A stretch of 64,000 nt of DNA, taken from contig CM066989.1 in the NCBI GenBank assembly GCA_033977485.1, positions 35,838,595 through 35,902,594 of the forward strand, in the 5' to 3' direction. Source of the stretch: Hydrangea macrophylla (taxonomy: Eukaryota > Streptophyta > Magnoliopsida > Cornales > Hydrangeaceae). Under the pieces are notes generated by a model. The model made no database searches, was not told where the DNA came from, and saw nothing but the letters and a program-made list of their open reading frames with translations. Position numbers and translations under genes: made by a program. Shown in pieces: positions 36,066-46,348 of this stretch (position 1 is the stretch's first letter; every line of letters begins with the position of its first letter).

Positions 36066-36066
36066 A

Positions 36067-36125
36067 GGATTTTATCATTTGGTACTGTATTCAAGTCGGG
36101 ATTTTATCATTTGGTACTGTATTCA
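36067..36125 (+). repeat. Short tandem duplication after the RPB1 fragment
   Basis: GGATTTTATCATTTGGTACTG occurs twice, about 32 bp apart, directly after the last recognisable RPB1 codon. Confidence 0.7.
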
Positions 36126-36924
36126 TCTTTGTTTTTTGTGATTCTATTTGTAGTTGAAGTCGGGGTTTCTATTGATGCTCATAATCATTTTGTCTACTTT
36201 TCAGTGAACACTTTAGTCTAATTGGTTAATGTGACACATGGTGGACGTGCACAATGTACATGGAAGCAAATTTGTGTTTGGGATTTTCTTTAAACTTGCA
36301 TCAGTTCTCGGTCACATTTTCTCATTGTGTTTTTGTTTTGTTTTTTTTTCTTTCCAAAAAGATAATGGTGGTGGGATGGATCCGGATAAGATGTGACACT
36401 GCATGTCACTTGGGTATTCTGTTAAAAGCAAAGTAGCAGATACTATTGGACAATATAAGCTACCAGTATACAAAGAAGATATATTTGTAAGTTTGTAGTT
36501 TATCATTCCGAGTCCCCCATCGAACACATTGTGGTATCTCAAAACCCCCAAACATAGTTGTACTCTTTTATTATTTTATATACAACTAATTAATGAAAAT
36601 TTTATCTTTTTTGTAGGTACAAAGTTTCACAATTTGATGGAAGGTTCTAACAAACAAACCACTTTTTTTGTTGGGCTAATTCTTTTTTGTTGCTTTCATG
36701 GTTTTGTTAGTACTTTTTGATGAATATGTTATATGTATATGTTATTAGTTTTGCACTTGACTCGGATCGCTTGTATACTTTTTGTTCATCCCAATTAATT
36801 GGTTGATATTGAGATGAATCGATGAAATTTTATAGTTGAAATAGATTATATATTGAGTTGGATTTAATTTTGTACAGGGTGTATGGCATTCTATATATGT
36901 ACAGTGAACATATATTGTTTGTAC

Positions 36925-37485
36925 AGGGTGGTATTTATGTCACTTTTACTGTATTTATGTCACTTTAAGGCTTTTATGTAATAATTTTGTTTGGTATTTA
37001 TGTCACTTTTTTACTTTTATGTCACTTTATGTTAAAAGTGACATAAATAAAACTGTATTTATGTCACTTTTAAGACTTTGATGTTATAATTTTGTTTGGT
37101 ATTTATGTCACTTTTCTACTTTTATGTCACTTTATGTTAAAAGTGACATAAATAAAATGGTATTTATGTCACTTTTAACTATTTATGTCACTTTTAAGAC
37201 TTTGATGTAATAATTTTGTTTGGTATTTATGTCACTTTTCTACTTTTATGTCACTTTAGGTTAAAAGTGACATAAATAAAATGGTATTTATGTCACTTTT
37301 AAGTATTTATGTCACTTTTTATTAACAAATGTGTTGGTTTATGAAACATTTATGTCACTTTTTCGAAAACATTTATGTCACTTTTAAAACATTTATGTCG
37401 CCTCTATTTATGTCACTTTCTACTGGAAAAAAAAGTGACATAAATACCTATTTATGTCACTTTTTAAGTGACATAAATAGCCTTT
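36925..37485. repeat. Right subterminal repeats of the CACTA element
   Basis: The same TTTATGTCACTTT motif occurs more than 20 times in both orientations. A segment of about 110 bp containing TTTTGTTTGGTATTTATGTC is repeated three times (about 36980, 37090 and 37210). Confidence 0.85.
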
Positions 37486-37497
37486 TTCCTTGTAGTG

Positions 37498-38186
37498 CGA
37501 AGGGTAGACGCCTGGAAAAATTTGCCCTTCCACCCTTTGTTATTGCTGGGGCAGTTGTCAATGATTTTCCTGCCCGGACGGGCAGAAAACGAAAAAAACC
37601 CCAATTCATTATGCACAGGGAATGGTCGGTGGGCCCAGAGGAACTCCTGTAGGGTGAGCTCATACCCGAACATTTGGGGCCACAATGATATACACCCCAT
37701 CAAGAACCTCCACCCGTTGGGGGCCAACTGACCGGGAGCGATGTCGAGAAAGATCAACATGTCCCGAGCCACAGGGTGAAGCGGAAGTCGGAGGCCCGCC
37801 ATCATAGCGTCCTCAAACAGGGTGACAAACCCCGACTGATATAGATGCGCGCCGCCGTTATTTACGGCTAAGGCGCAACCGTCAGGGAGGGAGTAGCTCT
37901 TCCTGATTCGGAGAAGGTCTCCAGAGCACAGAACAGAAGAAGTAGACTCACAAGCGAAGACCATGTGGCCAGTCCCCTCAGGCGACTCGTCGCCCAACCC
38001 CCTTGAAACGGAGGCGACGGGGGCTTCCTCAAAAGACTCACTACTAGACAGACGAATGGGGATCCTGGCCCCACTTTGGTGGTCAGACAGGGACTCAGGG
38101 GGCTGGCCTAGGCTGGCGCCAGGGGACCCTGACCGATACTGCTCACTCTCCGATCTCGACGATGAATTAAAGCCGGAGTGTTCCAT
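37498..38186 (-). pseudogene. Antisense gene 1, first coding exon (PF04195-like domain), cut by CACTA
   Basis: I choose the start at 38186 (MEHSGFNSS). The open frame extends upstream to 38648, but a TATA box at 38536-38543 places transcription start near 38505, so upstream codons would be untranscribed or 5' UTR. The N-terminus is Ser-rich. The following domain contains FVTLFEDAMMAGLRLPLHP, PGQLAPNGWRFLMG and GYELTLQEF, which resembles the plant 'putative gypsy type transposon' family (Transposase_28, PF04195). The exon is broken at 37497 by the CACTA element. Removing the element and one copy of the CGA duplication restores the frame into 32514-31066, 625 codons in all plus a stop. Function of the family is not established. 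Confidence 0.8.
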
Positions 38187-38510
38187 TTCTAGCCCACCGG
38201 CGGGAAGGAACTGATACGAACGACGACTAGCGAAGGGATCGAAAACCCCAAACCTGATATACAGGGGGGGCAGAATTACTAACCTGAATGGTAATGAGTA
38301 GATGCTCCACAGCACCCGGTAACACTCTCTCAGAACAGCACAAGAAACACCCGCTTGGTTCAGATGAGTTAGAGTTCCACCAGACTCGAAAAACGCACAG
38401 AACCTAAGAAGGAAGAAATCCCACTCTCGTTCAAACCTCACAAGGTTCGCTCTCGCCAGCCTCGCTTCGAAAGAGGAAAGAAAGATCAGAAAGAAGGGAG
38501 TCAGGAAGGT
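38187..38510 (-). other. Probable 5' UTR of antisense gene 1, with possible intron
   Basis: The region lies between the TATA box and the chosen ATG. A candidate intron runs from the donor GTTAGTA (near 38280) to an acceptor CTAG just before the ATG (about 38190). Only transcript data could confirm it. Confidence 0.4.
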
Positions 38511-38535
38511 GCGCAGGAGCAGGGGCGAGTACTCC

Positions 38536-38621
38536 TTATATAGAGACCCTGAACGGCCCAGATCAGAATAGATCCAGCGGTCCAGAAGATTTCCCGCCCA
38601 AACCGTCGTTTCGGTCACGTG
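38536..38621 (-). promoter_or_regulatory. Promoter of antisense gene 1: TATA box and G-box
   Basis: On the minus strand, CTCTATATAAGGAGTACTC contains a TATA box (38536-38543). A G-box CACGTG is at 38616-38621, about 75 bp upstream. The stretch from 38520 to 38665 is clearly related to the promoter of antisense gene 2, with matching blocks TATATAAGGAG, CGTCGTTTCGG, CACGTG, GTCGCCTCA and CATTAAAT. Confidence 0.75.
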
Positions 38622-38919
38622 AGGAGTCGCCTCAAAAGGCGTGCGCATTAAATACGCGAAAGGACGGGTCCGTTAGTTTGCAAACGGTTCGGTTACGACC
38701 ACGTTTCCACTCGCTAGGATCTGACCTAACCAACGACTGGTTGGCATGGGAAAGCATCGGTCCCGGCCCGAGCAATTATGGCCCGGGCGCATTTGCGAGC
38801 CGGTCGGGTACCAACCGCGCAAAATTGTACAGAATTAATATACAGTTTGAAGGGCGCAATGAAGGAAAAAGTTGGCCTCGAGGACCTTTTCATTGCTATA
38901 AAGGTGAACTATACAGAAG

Positions 38920-38964
38920 ACGGGGGCAGTTATAATAGCCTTCCCGAGAAGAAAAAAAAAAAAA
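38920..38964 (+). other. Polypurine-like motif and A-run at the end of antisense gene 2
   Basis: GGGGGCAGTTATAATAGCC followed by an A13 run (38952-38964) mirrors 30958-31017. It marks the boundary between the two duplicated antisense-gene modules. Confidence 0.65.
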
Positions 38965-38975
38965 GCGAGGTGCCT

Positions 38976-40070
38976 TTAGGGTCCTTGGCCCCGCAGGGCT
39001 TTGACCTCCTCCTCCAGAGCCGCCACCCTCGCCACTAGCTCCTTAACAGTAAGCTCGAGGGTGTGGGTGTCCACCTCCTGCATGAGGGATTCCGTGTGCA
39101 AGAGAGCGGTTCGTTTCTCCACAGCTTGCAGGCGTTCCTCCAGGTTAGCCAGGGATAGGCCCGTCCAAGAGGGGGGCGCCCGATGCACAGTCGGGGATTC
39201 AGCCCGACTCCTTTTTGGCATTGGAGGAGATCCTTCCCTGACCGCTTTCTCTTTTCCCTTTCTGGAGGGGCCTGGGGGCGGGCTTGCGTCCTCCGAGGAG
39301 GAAGAATCGCTGCTGGTGGATAAGGTGACCGGCCCCTCGGGTAGGCCCACCCTGCCGGCGGGGCGCGTCCCGGTCGCCATGGATCGGGTATAGCGGAGCG
39401 ACCCAGAGGCCATAGCGGCAGGAGCTGCAGAAGAAGGTCCGGCGACCGCGTTCTCCGCAGGTCTCCCTGCCAAATAAGAGAACGACATACCAACCTCAAT
39501 GGCTTGGTCGAACGCCTCCGTGTCATCAGTGGTAGGGACAACTCCACGGAGTACGGTGAATGCCTGCCTGCAGTGATCAGGATTATAAGCCGCAGGGGGG
39601 CAGAGACTGGCATCCTCCAGCCAGTTGCCGGTAACCACCACCCAAGGGTATCGCTGCCAGTTTTTGTTTGGGAAATCTAGGCCTCGGACGAGATCCTTCC
39701 CTTCGGTCTTGGGACGGAAGTAGGGGCCTCCGTTGTCGATGCCTAGTATGTAGCACCTAGCGATGTCAGCCGGTCAGAGGAGCAATCCCAACCGCTCGTT
39801 CAGCGCTGATACTCCCCATAGGAGGCGGGCAACGTTCGGGCGACACTTGTGGAGCGGAATGTGTAGCCCCACAAGCAGGTCACAGAAAGAGACCGGGAGG
39901 GGGAAGCGTATTCCCACAATGAGCAGCAGGAAGCTGCTGATGAGGAAAAAAGGGGAGGCCACTTCCTCTCCTTCAATAAATGGACGGACCACCACATCTT
40001 CCGGAATTTGGCAGTTCTCCCGGAACGATCTTAGCCCTTCCTCAGACGATAGATCGACATGTGAAGCCAT
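38976..40070 (-). pseudogene. Antisense gene 2, paralogue of antisense gene 1, with one nonsense codon
   Basis: A frame starting MASHVDLSSEEG at 40070 runs to a stop at 38976 (364 codons) and is interrupted by a single TGA at 39774-39776. The N-terminal part has GIRFPLP, RPNVARLLWGV and, after the stop, FPNKNWQRYPWVVVTGNW. These line up with GLRLPLH, APNGWRFLMG and NNKGWKGKFF of antisense gene 1. The middle is Ser/Pro-rich with a basic KGKEKAV segment. The C-terminus is a likely coiled coil (NLEERLQAVEKRTALL, RVAALEEEVKALRG). I infer it arose by tandem duplication with gene 1. I see no intron. CGA to TGA would explain the stop. Function unknown. Confidence 0.75.
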
Positions 40071-40189
40071 TTGCTGGAAATGAAGGTTTTTTGGAGCGAA
40101 ACAGCAGAGGAAAAAGGGGGCTCGGAGTGTTTGCGCAGGCGACTCAGTTGATGATGCATAGTGAAGAAGTCAGGTTGAATGAGTGCTCC

Positions 40190-40275
40190 TTATATAAGCA
40201 GCACGAACGGTTGGGATCCAGTTTGATCGAATGGCCCACATACTCTCCCGCCGAAACTGTCGTTTCGGGCACGTG
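40190..40275 (-). promoter_or_regulatory. Promoter of antisense gene 2: TATA box and G-box
   Basis: On the minus strand, GCTTATATAAGGAGCACTC gives a TATA box (40190-40197). CACGTG is at 40270-40275, 73 bp upstream. It is paralogous to the promoter at 38536-38621. Transcription would begin near 40160, leaving a short 5' UTR before the ATG at 40070. Confidence 0.75.
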
Positions 40276-40566
40276 GGGCGTCGCCTCAGAAAGCGTGAAC
40301 ATTAAATGGGCGATGGGATTGTTTAGCTACCAGCTGGACGATTCAGTTACTTCTTGGGCTGGTTGCTTTGAGTCCGAACTACACCAATAACCGGCAGACA
40401 CGTGGTGATGGGAATCCCGGGCCTGCAGAGTCACCGCTCGGTCGATGCATCGCCGGGCCATTCCAAACCCGCCCCGCTCCAGCAGGGGTCTCGGTCCTTT
40501 CCCGGACGGGATCTAAACAACACTCTTAATTTTCAAATTTCATCTGACAAAGCGTCATCCCAACTT

Positions 40567-40583
40567 TGAAAATGGGGGGCAGC
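40567..40583 (+). other. Polypurine tract before the Tat 3' LTR
   Basis: TGAAAATGGGGGGCAGC lies directly before the LTR start TGATATGTCC. Confidence 0.8.
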
Positions 40584-41198
40584 TGATATGTCCAGAAATG
40601 TCCTGTAGCGGTCCAGTCGCCACGTAGTCATCCAATAGCCCGGGGGATCCGGGATAGGAGCATAGGGCCCACAGGCCCGGGTTGTCCGGCTGTGCTTATC
40701 CGAGATACCCGCAGCTCGGGTGCCAGGCATGATAGGGCTCCTGGGAATGCGGCATGAACCACGTTTCTTTCCATCCCTGTGCAATCATGACTCTATCAAG
40801 AGAATCAATAGTTTCCTAAATCATTTAGGAAACCAAACATTGTATAAATCTATTGTAATTGGATTGTGCTTCCTAAGTTAATAAACTTACCATGTAAGGG
40901 TGGACTCTTGCACCTATAAAAGAGCCCACCTACCCTCACAGAAGGGATCGAGTATCAATTCTCCGAGCATATAAACGCACCTCAGAGAACTCACCACCAT
41001 ATACGCATACACCCGGCCGGTATTACTGGTAGAGTTGCCTACCACTGTTGGCTCACCAGGCCCGCCGGTGATCTGCTAGTGATACGCGCTTAGACGCACT
41101 CGTGGACGTAGGTCACCTCGTTAACGGGACCGAACCACACACAAACCTTTTGGCTTTATTTCTGTCTAAATTACCCTTACCAATTTTCGGCATCATCA
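40584..41198 (+). repeat. 3' LTR of the Tat element (615 bp)
   Basis: It starts TGATATGTCC after the polypurine tract and ends CATCATCA. A promoter-like CCTATAAAAGAGCCC lies at about 40912-40926. The next five bases (TATAC) are LTR X2 sequence. No matching target-site duplication exists on the left because that end is rearranged. Confidence 0.9.
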
Positions 41199-43049
41199 TA
41201 TACTGTTTTATAAATTTGTTAATTATAAAACCATAGAATAATAAATCTTACTACTTATCAATTGATTTAAATAAATGTTTGATTATTTTATCATAGCTAT
41301 TATATTTCTTAAACTATGAGAAAAATACAAAAATGTTCTTATGGCATTTTATGACCATTAAAAATAGTCCCACACTTAAATTATGGTATTTGGATATGAA
41401 AATGGAATTACGGTCCTGTTATGACTATTTTAAAAATAGTGTTACTAAATAAGTTAGGCCTTGTCAGATTTTAAATTATATAAATAAAAACCCTTATATT
41501 TCAGTATTATTCTGTATCATTAGGTTATAACAAATAGATATTACAATTAGAAATGTTGGGGTACTAAGTACGAATAACTACTAATTTATTTATATCCTTT
41601 GGGTAATAAAATTGGTAAAAGAAAAGTAATACGCTATTAATATTATGATTTTATAAAGAATCGTTTAACGAATAAATTCTCACCCTTATGGAGATTATAT
41701 ATGAGCTTTACGGCTCAATAGTAACTATTTAAAAATTAGTATTTTAACTTCCAAAATCTGTAGTAAATAATCTATAACTCGGGAAAATACGCCGTTAATT
41801 CCTATAGTCTTGGAATTATATCGAGTATTATATTTAAGAGTTTGGAGACAATCTGACACCGTTTTCAAATACAGCTTACTTGTAAGACCCACATTTATGT
41901 AAGAAATTATGATTTAGGAATTACTGCGGACTCCAAATGGAGTCCAGTTAGTGATGTTAAACTCGGTGTAGTATAAGGAATGTTATAGTGAAGACATAGA
42001 GAAGCCTTAATTACAGTTTTACCCTTATGATTGGAACCTATGATTAAATGTTTAGCTCTTTTACCTGTATTGATCTAGGAACTGTTTCATCGTCAATTCC
42101 TAATTAAGTCGCCAAGGCGAGTGTTCATACCCGGTATTCAGTTCAACTCCATATGTGAGTGTTCATATCCTTTTTGCTGATTCTACTCCTCACGAGTGGA
42201 TCTGATTCTACCTTCAGTTATTAATAATATTATACAATTGTTATAATTCATTTTTGGAACATTATCGTTTGGTTCCACTGAAAAAGGGATTATGTTAATA
42301 TTTGTTATGCCATTGTGCAATTCATTCATTATTCCCAATGTCAATTACCACTACAACGAACTATAAAGTATAGCCCTAAGTGGTTGGTCCTATTGGGCCC
42401 ATGTAATGAAGCCCAAGTGGCTGGTCCTTTTGGACCCATGAACCCGACTAGCAGGGTTGCCTTTGATCAATGTTCCATGTAATGAAAGGAACGTGTGTGT
42501 GAGTGGGTGGTTGGTAATTTGACATTCATGAAAAGATGCCTTTCGTATAAATATTCTTTGAATCTGTTATAATATTTCGTATTCATCACTATTAATATTG
42601 CTATCTCTTCTATACAAATCCTCTTTATGATTATTATCCAGGTTTATGTTCATTCACTGAGCCTTCTGCTCACACTCTCCAAATGTTTTAAAAACCCTTT
42701 TCAGATGACAATGATATGCTTTACGCTGAACCAAATGAAGAACAAGAGATAGCAATAGAAGGAGAAGACCCTCTCCTAGATGCCCTTGAAGGGTCACTTT
42801 CTTAGGAGCTCAAATAATGAATCTAAGTATTCCAATGGATACTTTCTTTTCTTGTACTGGATTTAAAGGCTATGTAAAGCCTTAAACTCTATTTGTAAGT
42901 TTGTATTGGTGTGATGGTTGGGGGTCTCTTCGATCCAATTTAATAAATGAATGTTTTGATTGCTTCCGCTAGATCTCTGTACAAGTTAAAAGGCCTCGTC
43001 GGCCGGTCATGATCCCTAAATCTATTATTTGGAATTTGGGTGCGTGACA
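41199..43049 (+). mobile_element. LTR X2, right part
   Basis: It continues family-X LTR sequence to GGGTGCGTGACA at 43049. Its first 326 bp (41199-41524) repeat 23864-24190 with about five differences. Apart from that overlap the two parts make one LTR of about 3.3 kb, the same size as X1. Seven bases separate it from LTR E. Confidence 0.85.
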
Positions 43050-43056
43050 GCTTGGT

Positions 43057-45901
43057 GACGTAGCATAAATATGGAAAGCGTTTAATTTCCTTTATGGACC
43101 CGTAGGTCGCGACAGTTTGAAGGATCGATTCCGTCCCAAACGTCGAACAACATAAAACCATTAATCAGAGTAGAGCAATCAGGGCTTATAAAATTTTTCT
43201 AACTTATTACATCTTATGATACGGGGTCAACTAAGGCACAGACCGCCTTGAAATAAGACAATAACTTAAAGTCTATTACAGTCATCCTTATTACAAAACT
43301 AATTCATAACTTAAAGCACATAAACTTAAAGCATATAAAAGTAAATTCTCTTTCCTGCAGTTGTTCTCAATTAGCGTAGTCATAAGGTTCTTCCTGATTG
43401 TAACCTGAAAAGCCTGAACACGAATGTCCAGGACGCATCAACGCCGTCAGCTTCAAGAAGCTGGTGAGTATTAAAAATATAACTTTGAATGTAAAACATA
43501 CTCACTTACCATTTTCAAATTCCCATTTAATTCCATGAGTTTACATTAGAGTAAAGAGTTCATTTTAGAAAACAACAACAATATCATTTGAAAGCTATAA
43601 TTCACATATATGTGACCGTGTATGAAAACAATGCACCAAACTCATCTTACCGACTCTTTTCTCTCGACAAAACCCAATAATCCATTATCACACACCAGTA
43701 TCTTTGAAATACTCCGATAGCCACACTTTAGCACAGGGGTGCCAGGGAATGTCCAGTTTGCCTCACACTTTGGTCCGGGGTACCAGGGAGTGTCCATTGC
43801 CTCACACTTTGAATACCTAAACCGCCATGCAAATACCGGAGCAACCTCACGCAGTATCCAGACTCGGGTATCAGGGAGTGTCCGTAGGCCACACTTTAGC
43901 ACTACCATGGGTGCCAGGGAATGTCCAAGTTCGGCTTCACACACTTTGACGCTACCATGGTCGTCAGGGAGTGTCCAATTTTGCCACCGTCGCATTTCAA
44001 AGACACCCTCGCCGCAATCTCAATCACAACACACTTTGGTATTCACTTACCAGGGAGTGTCCACAACACAATCTCAACTGCACTCACTATACCACACTGT
44101 CCATTACTCTTTTCCATACTGACCAACACTCACCATGCATGTACAATTGACTCCACATGAATGATATGTAACTTAATACAAAAATATAAAGTACTGGAAA
44201 CGATAACCATGGATGTACGAGAAGAAATCAAATCTTATATTAAACAACCGGTGAATTCATCAAAGAATGCTTTAACATGCTTTTATCGCTATTAGAACAC
44301 AAGTGGGTCTACTTTGAAGTAATGTCCTAAAAAATGAGTTATAATTTGTATACATGAATTACATATCAACAGAAAGGTCTTTGAGTCTAGTTTCCAACGC
44401 TTCAAACCGTGCGCGTTTTCGAGTTTCCTAGAGGAAGTTATGGCCGTTTTACTAAAAGTCGTCAGTGCTGAAAAATGTCAATCGTAGCTCTCGGATTTCA
44501 CGTAAAACCGAGAGGTGACAAAACTTTAAATCAACGGTACGTCGCGATAAGGATGAATTAAGCCGTAGTATTCGAACCACAACTTATTGGGACTAAGATC
44601 TTTCATTCCCAATTCACGGAATTGATTTTGGTTAAGTTTGAAAAATTACCATTTTTGAGCTTCAAGCTTTCATACGAAAATTAACAATGATGTTCTTCAA
44701 ATTAGACTAAACTAACAGTAAATAAATATGAGATTACATTCCAAGTGAGTTTAGAATACTCACCGTGATATAGATTGAAGAAGTTGTTGAGAAAGAAATA
44801 CAAGAACAAGAATTAAGAATCTCCAATTTCAAGCTTTGGCTATGGAGGATTGAGCTCTTCAAATTCTGAAATTATGAACTCTCTGCACTCTCTTATCTCT
44901 CTGTGTGACTCTCTCAAGCTCTCTATGCTAGAAGTGCAGAATGTGTGTGTTTGAGAGAGTAGGTGAGTGTTTAAATAATTAAGCTTCCACTTGGAGACAA
45001 TGGCCTAACAATCCACTCATTAACCACTAACTTTTAATTAATTGGTGGATTAGTAGAATATGCAAGATGATGTAAACATACACTGATGCACATATAGCTC
45101 CACTAATTAGTGTATAAATAACCAAGTCTCCACTAAGAGACAATGGCCTAACAACCTAATCATTAACCACTAACTTTCTAATCAATTGGTAGTTTATAAG
45201 GAATATGCAAGATGATGTAAACATACACTGATGCACATATAGCTCCACTAATTAGTGTATAAATAACCAAGTCTCCACTTGGAGACAATGGCCTAACAAT
45301 CCAATCATTAACCACTAACTTCTAATTAATTGGTAGTTTATAAGGAATATGGAGGATGATGTAAACATACACTGATATTGAAAGGGTAGTATAGATCGAT
45401 AATGGTCAAGGTGTGTTTGGGAATTTAAGCTTATGGCATTAGGAAAACACACATACTACAAGCATTGCCAAACAAGGCCTAAGGAAAATCATTAGCAACA
45501 TTAATTGTATATAAAGCAATTGTCTAATAAGTCACTTCCAAAATCTATGGAAGTTTAGCACCACGCGGACAGTTTTAAACTTAAACTGGTATTTTCGTGA
45601 CACGGTGTTCATCACAAAAATACAGAAAATTCATTTTATTGAAAGAAACAATTTTCCGGTTTTATAAAAATTCAGTTTGAGTTAAAAGAATTTATTTTCA
45701 CCGTTTTGGAAATACAGATTTGAAATTCAACACAGGTATTGCCAAATTTTATAAAAATCGCATTTTGACCCCAAAAGTAATTTCAATTATGAGATCAGTT
45801 AAGAAATAAATTTTACACATAAGAATTGAAATTTAAAATAAAGGCAGACAATGTATATTTAATTTTAAATATGACAATGCAAGAAAATGCGGGTTATTAC
45901 A
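43057..45901 (-). mobile_element. LTR E of family D, minus strand, end-truncated
   Basis: It begins at GACGTAGCATAAAT, lacking the terminal TGTCACGCCCC of copies A and D, and ends GCGGGTTATTACA at 45901. It has the minisatellite (43740-44070) and three 145-bp units (about 44960-45380). Adjacent sequence at 45902 is unrelated to family-D internal sequence, so no polypurine tract is present. Confidence 0.8.
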
Positions 45902-46348
45902 GAAAGTCTTCAGTATGTTTGGAAACTGCATGGGAAAGGTGATAATTATTGATGAAGTGACATTGTGAAAAAGAAGTAGTGGATGTGGGTAGGGTTTTGG
46001 TATCCATTCACTGGCATGGACTCATCCCTGAGAGACTCAAGCTTAATGTTGATGGGAAATTTTTTCACGTTAGCATTGAAGTCTTGAAGACGAAGAAGGG
46101 ACCGATATTGCTTTTTAACAACCATCGTGTCTCTAGAAGCTCATGGGATTCCAGTGATTTTCCGATCAATCTTCAGATCAGGTGGAAGGAGGCAGCGACG
46201 TAAGGTAAAAAGCTTACTGAGGTGGATGATGTAGGTGATGTGGTCACTAATAGAAGGGATCCTTTGGATGAGGTGGCATCTATGACTAGGATTGGCCATG
46301 ATCCTAGAGGTTATATTTATTAAGTTGATTTCAAAGTTCAAAATTCAC
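45902..46348 (+). pseudogene. Degenerate coding remnant, possibly LINE or gag ORF1 (DUF4283-like)
   Basis: The longest open stretch is 45979-46203, with VGRVLVSIHWHGLIPERLKL. It distantly resembles the end of DUF4283 domains found in plant LINE and related ORF1 proteins. Reading continues in the same general sense past stops to about 46325. The match is by eye only and weak. Confidence 0.3.

Larger units (their letters stand above)
32515..37497. mobile_element. Nonautonomous CACTA (En/Spm) transposon carrying gene fragments
   Basis: The 5' terminus is CACTACAAGAAAAATTGC and the 3' terminus ends CTTTTTCCTTGTAGTG, an inverted repeat of CACTACAAG(A/G)AAAA. Both ends are flanked by the 3-bp duplication CGA (32512-32514 and 37498-37500), as expected for CACTA elements. 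Subterminal regions are packed with TTTATGTCACTTT in both orientations. No transposase ORF is visible, so movement would need a transposase supplied in trans. The 4.2-kb interior holds exons from at least two host genes. Confidence 0.95.
24191..41198 (+). mobile_element. Tat-lineage Ty3/gypsy retrotransposon, nested in LTR X2
   Basis: The element spans a truncated 5' LTR (24191-24382), PBS, gag-pol (24447-30212), tandem repeats, two genes on the opposite strand, a polypurine tract and a complete 3' LTR (40584-41198). PR-RT-RNaseH-integrase order identifies Ty3/gypsy. Two successive RNase H domains, no chromodomain and antisense ORFs between pol and the 3' LTR are known features of the Tat lineage. 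It includes a 4,983-bp CACTA insertion, so the element itself is about 12 kb. The 192-bp shared LTR sequence differs at one base, indicating a young insertion. Confidence 0.9.

Noticed and set aside
38187..38648. Extended N-terminus (154 codons) of antisense gene 1
   Set aside because: It would start upstream of the TATA box at 38536-38543 and reads as hydrophobic low-similarity sequence. The methionine at 38186 fits the promoter better.
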